Of a stretch of 64,000 bases of DNA, positions 1-7,555 are shown one piece after another. The first letter of the stretch is position 1; every line of letters begins with the position of its first letter. The notes beneath the pieces are model-generated. The model had not been told where the DNA came from, did not search any database, and saw only the letters and a list, made by a program, of their open reading frames with translations. A program made the translations under genes and the position numbers. Origin of the DNA: Neobacillus mesonae (GTDB lineage Bacteria; Bacillota; Bacilli; Bacillales; Cytobacillaceae); NCBI RefSeq assembly GCF_023715155.1, contig NZ_JAMBNQ010000002.1, positions 62,001 to 126,000 of the forward strand, written 5' to 3'.

Positions 1-2
1 TA

Positions 3-977
3 AAAAAATTGTGCAGGGAGTTTGGGGTGGAGATTGTCTTTATTTCACCTGAGCGGCATGTCAGCGGCTATGATCATCTGCCTGGTTATGAACATGAAAA
101 AGGTGATTTGGTTAATTATGATATTGTATTGGACAAGATTTATGCTGAAAAAATTGACCATGTCATTTATACCGTATCAGGATTTACCTTTTTAAAAATG
201 TTTATTAAAAACAGTGTATTATTCCCACATAGTTTTCCAGATCCCGCACTAACAGGCTATGAAATGATGAAGCCGTTTTATGGGATTGTGGACAAAGCGA
301 TTGTTCAAACGGATTTTTTAAAGCACGAATTTAAAACAAAGTTTGGTGTGGAAGATGTGACCGTTATTCCCATCGGATTTGATGAACATTTAGCAGAGAA
401 GTATTTTGACCCTTCGCAAATTGTCGAGAACCGAGTGCTGTGGATTGGCAGAGATGAAGAAAACCGGCAGCCTGGGGTTGTCTTAGAATATGCAAGGCAA
501 AATCCTGACAAGGAAGTATTTATGGTATTCGGCGGAGAGCGTTATCGGGAAAGTATAAAGAAATATAAGATCCCGGATAATGTAAAATTAAAGTTTGCTC
601 TCTCGCAGGAAGAAATTTTCGCTCTTATGAATACGGCAAAGGTTTATTGGAACAGCTCTAAATTTGATACGTTTGCCATGCCGTTAACAGAAGCAATGGC
701 GATGGGAAAAATTATTGTCAAGCCGTCCCATCCCTGCTATGACCATATCAATTCCAGACATGCCTTTTCAGGCAACGAATATAACTGGTTTGAACTTGTT
801 AATATGGCATTGGCTGCACCAGACAAGTTTTCGCTGGACAACCGTATCTTAGCTTTTGATAAGTTCTCCAGCACGGTGATGAAGCAAGGCTATAAGGACT
901 TCTTTGACAAGTGGCTCGGCGGAATACCCGAGGAGAATGAGCAGGCGTACAGCCTTGCAGGACAAAGCTATATCTAA
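3..977 (+). CDS. Glycosyltransferase, GT-B fold, 5' end outside the window
   Basis: The frame is open to the left edge, so the N-terminus is missing and the TTG at 9 is probably internal. The second half looks like a GT4-type (GT-B) sugar transferase: a strand-turn motif VLWIGRDEENRQPG opens the nucleotide-sugar domain, and FAMPLTEAMAMGK matches the conserved region that contacts the nucleotide-sugar donor in this superfamily. No signal peptide or membrane segment is visible in the part present, so it is probably cytoplasmic. Donor and acceptor cannot be told. It ends at a terminator shared with the convergent permease gene. The fold is well supported, the exact role is not. Confidence 0.7.
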   Translation, partial: KKLCREFGVEIVFISPERHVSGYDHLPGYEHEKGDLVNYDIVLDKIYAEKIDHVIYTVSGFTFLKMFIKNSVLFPHSFPDPALTGYEMMKPFYGIVDKAIVQTDFLKHEFKTKFGVEDVTVIPIGFDEHLAEKYFDPSQIVENRVLWIGRDEENRQPGVVLEYARQNPDKEVFMVFGGERYRESIKKYKIPDNVKLKFALSQEEIFALMNTAKVYWNSSKFDTFAMPLTEAMAMGKIIVKPSHPCYDHINSRHAFSGNEYNWFELVNMALAAPDKFSLDNRILAFDKFSSTVMKQGYKDFFDKWLGGIPEENEQAYSLAGQSYI

Positions 978-1004
978 AAAAGCCGGCTCAGGGGCCGGCT
1001 TTTG
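976..1004. terminator. Bidirectional terminator between glycosyltransferase and atoE
   Basis: Stem AGCCGGC/GCCGGCT, with an A-run on the left and a short T-run on the right. The left side gives a good U-tract for the minus-strand permease transcript; the right side serves the plus strand less well. Confidence 0.75.
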
Positions 1005-1011
1005 CCTAATG

Positions 1012-2331
1012 CTATAAAAATAGGAACCCTAATGAAATAACGACCCCGCTGACGACCAGGACCATGACACAAAAGCCCATAATATCCTTTGCTTTCAGTC
1101 CGGCAATGGCCAATGCAGGAAGCACCCAGAACGGCTGAATCATGTTTGTCCAGGCATCCCCCCAGGCAACAGCCATCGCGGTTTTTGGCACGGAAGCACC
1201 AATAGCCTTTGCCGCGTCAAGCATGATTGGAGCTTGAACAGCCCATTGCCCGCCTCCGGAAGGGACGAAGATATTCACTAAACCAGCACTCCAGAATGTA
1301 AATAGGTAGAAGGTGAAATCATTTGCAATGGACAGGAATCCGTTTGAAATAACCGCTGCTAAGCCGGAAGACACCATCATTCCCATAATTCCTGCATAAA
1401 ATGGGAACTGAATAATAATCCCGCTTGCCCCTTTTACTGCATTTACAACGGCATCAAGAAACTGCCTTGGCGTACCGTGGAATAAGATTCCTAAAAATAA
1501 GAATAGGAAGTTAACGATATCGAGATTTAGCTTAAATCCATTTGTGGCAAAATACCAAAATAAAAAGATCAGTCCTAAAATACCCGTAAGGAGAGAAAGG
1601 ATTTTACTATTTTCCAGGCGTTCTGCCGGAGTGAGTTTCTCTTCAATTACTGGTTCTGCAGCATCATCATTTTTAAGCAATTTAGGGTCAATCACTACCG
1701 TCTCTTCTTTGGAAGGCATCATAAGACGGTTTAATATTGGAAGGACAACAACTAGAGCAATAACAATAATGAGGTTAAATGGTGCAAAAATGGTTTCGCT
1801 AGTAGGGATAACGCCAATCAATTTTTCTGAAAAATGCCCAGGAGTGGCAATGGTTAATGGAATGGAGCCGGAAAAACCGCCATGCCAAATAAGGAACCCA
1901 GAGTAGGCGCTCGCAATTAACAGCCGGTAATCAACATTTTGAACCTTTCTCGCTAATTCTTTGGCAAAAAGAGCACCAATGACTAACCCAAAACCCCAGT
2001 TGATCCAGGTAGCAATAAGGGAGACCAATGTGACACTGATGATGGCGTGACCGGGTGTTTTTGAAAGACCGGCAAGGGACCCTAATCCCTTTTTAAAAGG
2101 TTTGCTGCTAGCCAGAACATGCCCAGTCACAAGCACAAGGACCATTTGCATGGAGAAGGTTAAAAGACTCCAGAAGCCTGTTCCCCAATGCTGAACCATT
2201 TGATATGGCCCGCTATCTGTCAAAAGCATTCCTAGAATATAGACAACAAAAGTTAAAATGATAACAAATAGGAAGGGGTCCGGCAAATAGCGCTGCATTA
2301 CCCTGTTAAAGAACGAAACAAGAGCTTTCAT
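1012..2331 (-). CDS. atoE: Short-chain fatty acid permease, AtoE family
   Basis: A 439-residue integral membrane protein with many hydrophobic helices. It belongs to the AtoE / short-chain fatty acid transporter family, seen in the N-terminal RYLPDPFLFVIILTFVVY and in the glycine/tryptophan-rich WINWGFGLVIGALFAKEL and PSGGGQWAVQAPIM segments typical of the family. It is expected to move acetoacetate, butyrate or similar acids across the membrane. Length is normal for the family. The start ATG has an AGGAGG site about eight bases upstream. It stands alone, with no atoA/atoD genes beside it, so the substrate in this host is inferred from the family only. Confidence 0.85.
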   Translation of the reverse strand: MKALVSFFNRVMQRYLPDPFLFVIILTFVVYILGMLLTDSGPYQMVQHWGTGFWSLLTFSMQMVLVLVTGHVLASSKPFKKGLGSLAGLSKTPGHAIISVTLVSLIATWINWGFGLVIGALFAKELARKVQNVDYRLLIASAYSGFLIWHGGFSGSIPLTIATPGHFSEKLIGVIPTSETIFAPFNLIIVIALVVVLPILNRLMMPSKEETVVIDPKLLKNDDAAEPVIEEKLTPAERLENSKILSLLTGILGLIFLFWYFATNGFKLNLDIVNFLFLFLGILFHGTPRQFLDAVVNAVKGASGIIIQFPFYAGIMGMMVSSGLAAVISNGFLSIANDFTFYLFTFWSAGLVNIFVPSGGGQWAVQAPIMLDAAKAIGASVPKTAMAVAWGDAWTNMIQPFWVLPALAIAGLKAKDIMGFCVMVLVVSGVVISLGFLFL

Positions 2332-2429
2332 TGCACATCTTTCCTCCTTATATGTTTTTTTAGTTCAAGTAATTATATGCTAGGGATAGGGATTATTTTC
2401 CTACTTTAAAAATAAAGATGACAGCAAGT

Positions 2430-2469
2430 AAAAAGGCCGGCTCCAACGCTTTTAGCGTGGAGCCGGCCT
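2430..2469 (-). terminator. Terminator of the first yocH-like gene
   Basis: A perfect 12-bp stem (AGGCCGGCTCCA with TGGAGCCGGCCT) extended by ACGC/GCG in the loop, followed on the minus strand by TTTT. It lies between the wall protein gene and atoE and insulates the two. Confidence 0.85.
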
Positions 2470-2495
2470 AATATTTTTGGAAGCACGGAGTTTCC

Positions 2496-3227
2496 TTACT
2501 CTAGTATGGTTACTTTTACATGCTTGACGCCGTATTTGACAGCATCTTTTTCAGATGGGATAAAAATATCAATACGGTTTCCTTTGATTGCGCTGCCGGT
2601 GTCAGCAGCAACGGCGTTTCCGAAGCCCTCTACATATACTTTACTGCCAAGCGGTATGACAGATGGGTCAACGGCTATCACCTTTTTATCTGGATTTGCC
2701 TTTAAATCTACTCCAGTGGCAGTAGTGCCGGAGCAGCCTTGACAAGAAGCCGTATAGGCTGTGGCTCTAACTGTAATGACCTTTTTGTCAGATGTTTCTT
2801 TTGCCTTTTCCTTTTTTACAGGTGCAGGTTTCTTTTGCTTATCTGCATTATCCTGTTTAGGTATTTTACTATTTTTATAGATTACAAGGTCTAATCCGGG
2901 ATAAATGAGATTTTTTGTAAGCAGTTCATTCCATTCCAATAGCTGCGAAACTGATACTTTGTGTTCTAAAGCAATGCTCTTTAATGTATCATCTTGTTTT
3001 ACAATATAATGTTTTTCTTGCGCTATGGTCAGTTTATCACCTGGATGAATAAGATCTGTTGCAAGATGATTGACCTTTTGAATGGCTTCAACGGATGTAT
3101 GATTTTCATTGGATAAATCCCAAAGTGTGTCTCCTGTTTTTACTGTTATAGTCGCAGCTTGTACATTAGCACTTACAGTTACTGAGAGTACAGCTGCTGC
3201 TAGTAAGATTTTTATTTTGTTAAGCAT
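2496..3227 (-). CDS. yocH: Secreted LysM-LysM-3D cell-wall protein, YocH-like (copy 1)
   Basis: A 243-residue exported protein. Residues 1-25 form a signal peptide ending in NVQA. Two LysM modules follow (about 27-68 and 72-115; both contain the IHPGD/IYPGL type turn), then a lysine-rich linker, then a C-terminal 3D domain (about 150-243) with the family aspartates in ADTGSAIKGNRIDIF. LysM binds peptidoglycan; 3D domains relate to lytic transglycosylase folds, so a wall-remodelling role is likely. The start at 3227 is chosen because GGAGGG lies eight bases upstream; an upstream in-frame ATG has no such site. A close paralogue follows at 3578. Confidence 0.88.
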   Translation of the reverse strand: MLNKIKILLAAAVLSVTVSANVQAATITVKTGDTLWDLSNENHTSVEAIQKVNHLATDLIHPGDKLTIAQEKHYIVKQDDTLKSIALEHKVSVSQLLEWNELLTKNLIYPGLDLVIYKNSKIPKQDNADKQKKPAPVKKEKAKETSDKKVITVRATAYTASCQGCSGTTATGVDLKANPDKKVIAVDPSVIPLGSKVYVEGFGNAVAADTGSAIKGNRIDIFIPSEKDAVKYGVKHVKVTILE

Positions 3228-3306
3228 ATCTATTACCCTCCATGTTCTTTGGATGCTAATTTTTCCTAATGGTAACATGGAAATTTTTCATACAAAGAAC
3301 AAGGAG

Positions 3307-3323
3307 ATGTTAAAAAAGTAACA
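3307..3323 (-). promoter_or_regulatory. TGTTAC-containing dyad upstream of yocH copy 1
   Basis: On the minus strand the site reads TGTTAC-N5-TAACAT. A similar TGTTAC-N5 block lies at the same place upstream of the second yocH-like gene, and related sites precede both L,D-transpeptidase genes. WalR boxes are TGT(A/T)A-type hexamers five bases apart; here only one half matches well, so WalR control is possible but not shown. The gap 3228-3577 holds only this leader and the 3' flank of copy 2. Confidence 0.3.
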
Positions 3324-3577
3324 GATATGGCAGCTATATTGCAATAACATTTCCAAGCTAATTGAATTATTTGAAAATGATATTCACTTAAATTATTTTA
3401 ATAGCTATAATTCCTTTATACTGCCTTTTAGCGCTTAATGCCTAATTATTACATAGATGTTACAAAGGACAGCTGGGTCATCATTACTATTCCAATATTT
3501 GGTCCTAATACCATAAGCTTTTGCCTGCCTTTTAGCTGAATAGGGATTGACGAATCAGAATGCATCCCTATGCTGTC

Positions 3578-4300
3578 TTAATTTATTATGGTTACCTTAA
3601 GATTTTTCACGCCGAACTTCATAGCATCTTTTTCAGAAGGGATGAAAACATCAATACGGTTTCCTTTGATGGCGCCGCCGGTATCTCCAGCAATGGCTTC
3701 ACCAACACCTTCTACATATACTTTACTGCCAAGCGGAATTACGTTTGGATCGACTGCAATGACTTTTTTATGCGGGTTTGCTCTAAGGTCAATACCTGTA
3801 GCCGTGGTGCCGGAGCATCCTTCACAGTATGCGGTATACGCTGTGGCTTTCACGTTAATTTCCTTTTTACTCGTATTACTGGTTGAAACAGCATTTGTAT
3901 TCGCTGCCTTAACAGAAGCGTCCCTCTTTGGTGTTTCTTTATTCATTCCTTCAAATAGTACAAGATCTAGTCCAGGATGGATAAGGTCGCTGGTTAAATC
4001 ATTCCAATCCTTAATTTGTGACACACGTACATGATGTTCCATCCCTATGTCCCATAAAGTGTCACCTTTTTTAACGGTATAATGTTTATCTTCTGAGACG
4101 GCCAGGACATCGCCTGGATGAATAAGGTCTGAAGTAAGTTGGTTTATCTTTTTAATATTTTCAACAGAAGTATTATTTTCACGTGAGAGATCCCAGAGTG
4201 TATCTCCTTTTTCTACTGTTATAGCTGCAGCTTGTACATTCGTACTAATCGTTACTGAGAGTACGGCAGCTGCTACGATAGTTTTTAATTTGTTTAGCAT
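3578..4300 (-). CDS. yocH: Secreted LysM-LysM-3D cell-wall protein, YocH-like (copy 2)
   Basis: A 240-residue paralogue of the gene at 2496, with the same order: signal peptide (to NVQA), two LysM modules, a threonine/serine-rich linker, and a 3D domain with GDTGGAIKGNRIDVF. The second LysM is closer to consensus than in copy 1 (KKGDTLWDIGMEH). The start at 4300 sits after GGAGGGTAATAGA, the same leader found in copy 1, which also rules out the longer in-frame start 92 codons upstream. Leaders and coding regions are both similar, which points to a tandem duplication with divergence of the linker. Likely role: peptidoglycan remodelling outside the cell. Confidence 0.88.
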   Translation of the reverse strand: MLNKLKTIVAAAVLSVTISTNVQAAAITVEKGDTLWDLSRENNTSVENIKKINQLTSDLIHPGDVLAVSEDKHYTVKKGDTLWDIGMEHHVRVSQIKDWNDLTSDLIHPGLDLVLFEGMNKETPKRDASVKAANTNAVSTSNTSKKEINVKATAYTAYCEGCSGTTATGIDLRANPHKKVIAVDPNVIPLGSKVYVEGVGEAIAGDTGGAIKGNRIDVFIPSEKDAMKFGVKNLKVTIIN

Positions 4301-4378
4301 TCTATTACCCTCCATAATCTTTGGTTGCTGATTTTCCCTTATCGTAACATTGATTTTTCTGAGACAAAGAACAAAGAG

Positions 4379-4395
4379 ATGATAAATCGGTAACA
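4379..4395 (-). promoter_or_regulatory. TGTTAC-containing site upstream of yocH copy 2
   Basis: On the minus strand it reads TGTTAC-CGATT-TATCAT, aligned in position with the site before copy 1. The flanking blocks TGCAATAT, CTGCCAT and TTGTTCTTTGT are also shared between the two leaders, so the conserved part is longer than a single operator. Confidence 0.3.
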
Positions 4396-4486
4396 TAAAT
4401 GGCAGTAATATTGCATTATCATTTCTGAATTGATTGAGAAATCTAAAAAAATAGCAGCCTTTACTAGAATTCAAAGATGAATTTAG

Positions 4487-4516
4487 TTGAAGGTTGCTGA
4501 AAATTTTGATAAGATA
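4487..4516 (+). promoter_or_regulatory. Sigma-A promoter of the ZTP riboswitch-serA transcript
   Basis: TTGAAG-N18-TAAGAT, placing the transcript start near 4523, about ten bases before the first stem of the riboswitch. Confidence 0.6.
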
Positions 4517-4532
4517 GAAGCAACTTAAAAGA

Positions 4533-4642
4533 CCATGTGTAACTGGCGAGACACGGAGTACCGTGAGGGAGCACATGGAATCGGATTTGCCGTTCGCCTG
4601 GGCAGAGGTAAGGGATTTACCCCCTTACCTCTTTGTGCTTTT
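4533..4642 (+). ncRNA. ZTP (pfl) riboswitch with attached terminator
   Basis: The aptamer is readable: an outer stem CCATGTG (4534-4540) with CACATGG (4573-4579) encloses the conserved ACTGGCG, and the second domain holds CCGTTCGCCTGGGCA (4591-4605), the signature of the pfl motif. Right after it an 11-bp stem AGAGGTAAGGG/CCCTTACCTCT (4605-4632) and a T-rich tail form an intrinsic terminator. Known ZTP riboswitches sense ZTP/ZMP, which build up when 10-formyl-tetrahydrofolate is short, and turn genes on. Serine feeds one-carbon units into folate, so the downstream serA fits well. Confidence 0.9.
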
Positions 4643-4695
4643 AAGGGGAGTTTGGTCGAAAAATCTATGAACTTAAAAAAGAGGGAGAGATCAAC

Positions 4696-5898
4696 ATGAG
4701 CACCGTTACATTAGATAGAGTAAAAACGATTAAAACATTAAACAGCATTGCAGAAAGTGGATTGAATGTTTTTAATCATGACAAGTATACAATTGATGAT
4801 AAAAGTGAAAATCCTGATGCGATTGTTGTCCGCAGCTTTAATATGCATTCCATGGAATTTGGAAGCAATTTACTTGGAATTGCCCGTGCCGGTGCAGGGG
4901 TTAATAATATCCCGGTTGAAAAGTGCACTGAACAGGGCATCGTTGTATTTAACACACCCGGTGCCAATGCAAATGCCGTAAAAGAACTTGTGTTGACTAC
5001 CTTAATGGCTTCATCCCGCAACCTATTTGATGGTATCTCATGGACAAAGACTCTTGCCGGAGAAGGGGACCAGGTTCCTAAGCTTGTCGAGGCAGGCAAG
5101 AAGAAGTTTGTTGGAAAAGAAATTAAAGGGAAAACACTCGGCGTCATCGGCCTTGGTTCTGTTGGTAATCTAGTAGCAAATGATGCCCTTGATTTAGATA
5201 TGGATGTTATTGGATTTGACCCATTTATTTCAGTTGATACGGCTTGGAAGCTATCCCGTAATGTTCAGCGTGCTATGACAATAGAACAGGTATATGCTGA
5301 ATCGGATTATATTACAGTACACGTTCCATTAACAGATGACACCAGAGGAATGTTTAACAAAGAAACATTCAATATGATGAAGCCAGGGGTTCATATTTTG
5401 AACTTCTCACGCGGTGAACTTGTAAATGAAGCAGATATGGCTGAGGCGATTGCAAGCGGCAAGGTTGGCAAATACATTACTGACTTCCCAAATGAAAATG
5501 TCCTTCAAATGGAGAATGTTGTATGCATTCCGCATCTTGGAGCTTCAACAGAAGAATCGGAAGAGAACTGTGCCATTATGGCAGCAAGACAAGTGAAGGA
5601 ACTTTTGGAAACAGGGAATGTTAAAAACTCTGTTAACTTCCCGAACGCTAATCTTCCTTATACAGGAAAAGTACGTGTGACTGTTTTCCACCAAAACATT
5701 CCACACATGGTTGGAAAAATTACATCCATTATTTCAAACTATCATTTGAATATTGCTGACATGGTGAACAGAAGCCGCGGAAATTACGCTTATACCATCA
5801 TTGATATTGATAATGAAGTAAACGGTGATGTGATTCCAGGATTAGGCGAACTGCTTGATAACATTGATGGCGTTATTAGAGCGCGTATTATAAAATAA
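4696..5898 (+). CDS. serA: D-3-phosphoglycerate dehydrogenase with C-terminal ACT domain
   Basis: A 400-residue NAD-dependent D-2-hydroxyacid dehydrogenase. The Rossmann motif GVIGLGSVGN sits near residue 152, the substrate/NAD segment NFSRGEL near 235, and the catalytic histidine lies in CIPHLGAST. The last 70 or so residues form an ACT domain (VRVTVFHQNIPHMVGKI), usually a serine sensor. It oxidises 3-phosphoglycerate in the first step of serine synthesis. It is shorter than the roughly 525-residue B. subtilis SerA and lacks the intervening domain, so it is the short serA type. Control by the ZTP riboswitch supports a role in serine and one-carbon supply. The start is preceded by GAGGGAG. 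Confidence 0.88.
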   Translation: MSTVTLDRVKTIKTLNSIAESGLNVFNHDKYTIDDKSENPDAIVVRSFNMHSMEFGSNLLGIARAGAGVNNIPVEKCTEQGIVVFNTPGANANAVKELVLTTLMASSRNLFDGISWTKTLAGEGDQVPKLVEAGKKKFVGKEIKGKTLGVIGLGSVGNLVANDALDLDMDVIGFDPFISVDTAWKLSRNVQRAMTIEQVYAESDYITVHVPLTDDTRGMFNKETFNMMKPGVHILNFSRGELVNEADMAEAIASGKVGKYITDFPNENVLQMENVVCIPHLGASTEESEENCAIMAARQVKELLETGNVKNSVNFPNANLPYTGKVRVTVFHQNIPHMVGKITSIISNYHLNIADMVNRSRGNYAYTIIDIDNEVNGDVIPGLGELLDNIDGVIRARIIK

Positions 5899-5916
5899 TA
5901 AGATATTGTGGATATT

Positions 5917-5967
5917 AGTCAGCCCAATCCTCCTCTATATTGTGGAGCATTGGGCTGACTTTTTTTG
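5917..5967 (+). terminator. Terminator of serA
   Basis: Stem AGTCAGCCCAAT/ATTGGGCTGACT with an inner CTCC/GGAG pairing, followed by seven T. Confidence 0.9.
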
Positions 5968-6077
5968 TTCAGATGAAAAATGATATGGATTTGTTAATCC
6001 TGTAATAATAGGGAGATGCATTTTTCAGTGAATTTTAATTTTTTCGATAAAATATGACAAGTTCTTTCAAATCCTTA

Positions 6078-6094
6078 TGTTACCGTAGTGATAA
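6078..6094 (+). promoter_or_regulatory. WalR-box-like site before the first L,D-transpeptidase
   Basis: TGTTAC-CGTAG-TGATAA. This is the best match in the window to the TGTWAH-N5-TGTWAH pattern recognised by WalR in Bacillus; the second half has one mismatch. It ends 22 bases before the start codon, so it would act as a repressor site or overlap a promoter that is not clear by eye. Confidence 0.35.
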
Positions 6095-6116
6095 CTATAT
6101 AAACGGAGAGGGTAAT

Positions 6117-7340
6117 ATGAGGAAACTATCTGTTGTCTTTATTGTTTTGTTCGGTTTGTTTTTCACATCTGCCAGCCAATCGGAGGCTTTCGGCAGCGGG
6201 GGACAGTTGATTATTATTAATAAAAAGACTAACACTCTTGCATTCTATGATAACGGCAAATTGGTACGGAAATTTAATGTCGCTACCGGCCGTACAAGGA
6301 GTTTAACACCTGAGGGGACATTTATGATTGTAAATAAGATTGTGAATCGTCCCTATTATAAAAAGAAGATACCTGGCGGAGACCCGCGTAATCCATTAGG
6401 AAACCGATGGCTGGGAATTAATGCAAGGGGTACATATGGTACAACTTATGCCATTCATGGTAATAGCAATGAAAATTCCATCGGCCGCTATGTGAGTTCA
6501 GGATGTGTGCGGATGCATAATGCCGAGGTACGCTGGCTGTTTAGCAGGGTAAATAATCATACCCCAGTGATTATTACTTATTCAAGCAGCAGTTTTGATT
6601 CTATTGCGAGAGCACATATGGATGGATGGCAGGTATTCAGCGGGAAAAAGTACTATTATGCAAATGGTAAAGCCCAAACCGGCTGGCAGACTATTAATGG
6701 GAAAAAGTACTACTTTAACGAAAAAGGAGTGATGCAGACGGGATGGGTAACCAGCGGTAAAAATAAATATTTCCTAGACCAAAATGGTGTGATGCAGACT
6801 GGCTGGAATCAAGTGGGCGGGGAAAAATACTATTTTGATGAACCCGGTGCAGCAAAGACAGGCTGGCTGACGGATGCCGGCAAACGATATTATTTTGCAA
6901 AAGACGGTGTACTTATGACAGGCTGGATTGAGAATAACGGGCAAAAATATTATTTTGATAAAGATGGTACAATGCGGACGGGCTGGGTAGAGGACGCTGA
7001 TAAATGGTATTATTTCGACCACTACGGAATGATGAAAACGGGATGGGTGAACTCTGAAGGAAAATGGTACTATTTGAATAACAGCGGTTTTATCGAGAAT
7101 GCCTGGTTTGGCGAGGAAAGCAGCCCAGTGATAGCATCAGCTGCCGATTCAAATCAAAATGAATGGTTCACTATATCTGGTGAAAGGTACTATTTTAAAA
7201 GCAATCCTTCAACAGTTGCCAGCTTGTTAAAATATGAGAATACCTGGTATTACCTTTATGTGAGTGCAGATATGGCTGCCGCTTCCTCTCAAGACCAGCC
7301 AAATATGGAAACTGTTGCAACAGCTGCCGCTGAAGAATGA
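6117..7340 (+). CDS. Exported L,D-transpeptidase with 8 wall-binding repeats
   Basis: 407 residues. Residues 1-24 form a signal peptide. A YkuD domain spans about 28-155 with the catalytic motif SSGCVRMHN (Cys130) and His114 in YAIHGN. From about residue 169 come eight 20-residue repeats of the type GWxxxxGKxYYFxxxGxMxT, related to the choline/glucan-binding repeat superfamily, then a degenerate tail. The enzyme should cross-link or anchor peptidoglycan stem peptides outside the membrane, and the repeats probably hold it at the wall. The start at 6117 follows GGAGAGGGTAAT. A longer paralogue lies next to it in the same direction, each with its own terminator. The ligand of the repeats is unknown. 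Confidence 0.85.
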   Translation: MRKLSVVFIVLFGLFFTSASQSEAFGSGGQLIIINKKTNTLAFYDNGKLVRKFNVATGRTRSLTPEGTFMIVNKIVNRPYYKKKIPGGDPRNPLGNRWLGINARGTYGTTYAIHGNSNENSIGRYVSSGCVRMHNAEVRWLFSRVNNHTPVIITYSSSSFDSIARAHMDGWQVFSGKKYYYANGKAQTGWQTINGKKYYFNEKGVMQTGWVTSGKNKYFLDQNGVMQTGWNQVGGEKYYFDEPGAAKTGWLTDAGKRYYFAKDGVLMTGWIENNGQKYYFDKDGTMRTGWVEDADKWYYFDHYGMMKTGWVNSEGKWYYLNNSGFIENAWFGEESSPVIASAADSNQNEWFTISGERYYFKSNPSTVASLLKYENTWYYLYVSADMAAASSQDQPNMETVATAAAEE

Positions 7341-7420
7341 TATGGTGAAACTTCATTTATTGGGAGTTTACAGATCCCCCTTTTATCGTTTTACTGCTCT
7401 ATAATACAGGATTAATGGGA

Positions 7421-7452
7421 AGGACGCCCTATGTTTACGGGGCGTCTTTTTG
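7421..7452 (+). terminator. Terminator of the first L,D-transpeptidase
   Basis: Stem GACGCCC/GGGCGTC followed by five T. Confidence 0.8.
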
Positions 7453-7517
7453 CCTGCCTGCAATTAAAAAAATTACAAATTAATTACCAAATTGTGACAA
7501 ATTGCCCTGACTTAGCA

Positions 7518-7536
7518 TGTTATGTTAAAGATAACA
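7518..7536 (+). promoter_or_regulatory. Dyad before the second L,D-transpeptidase
   Basis: The site contains TGTTAT-GTTAA-AGATAA, similar in layout to the site at 6078, and also a perfect inverted repeat TGTTA-AAGA-TAACA (7523-7536). It ends 20 bases before the ATG, in the same place as in the first paralogue. The regulator is not known. Confidence 0.3.
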
Positions 7537-7555
7537 ACTAATTGGGGAGATCATC

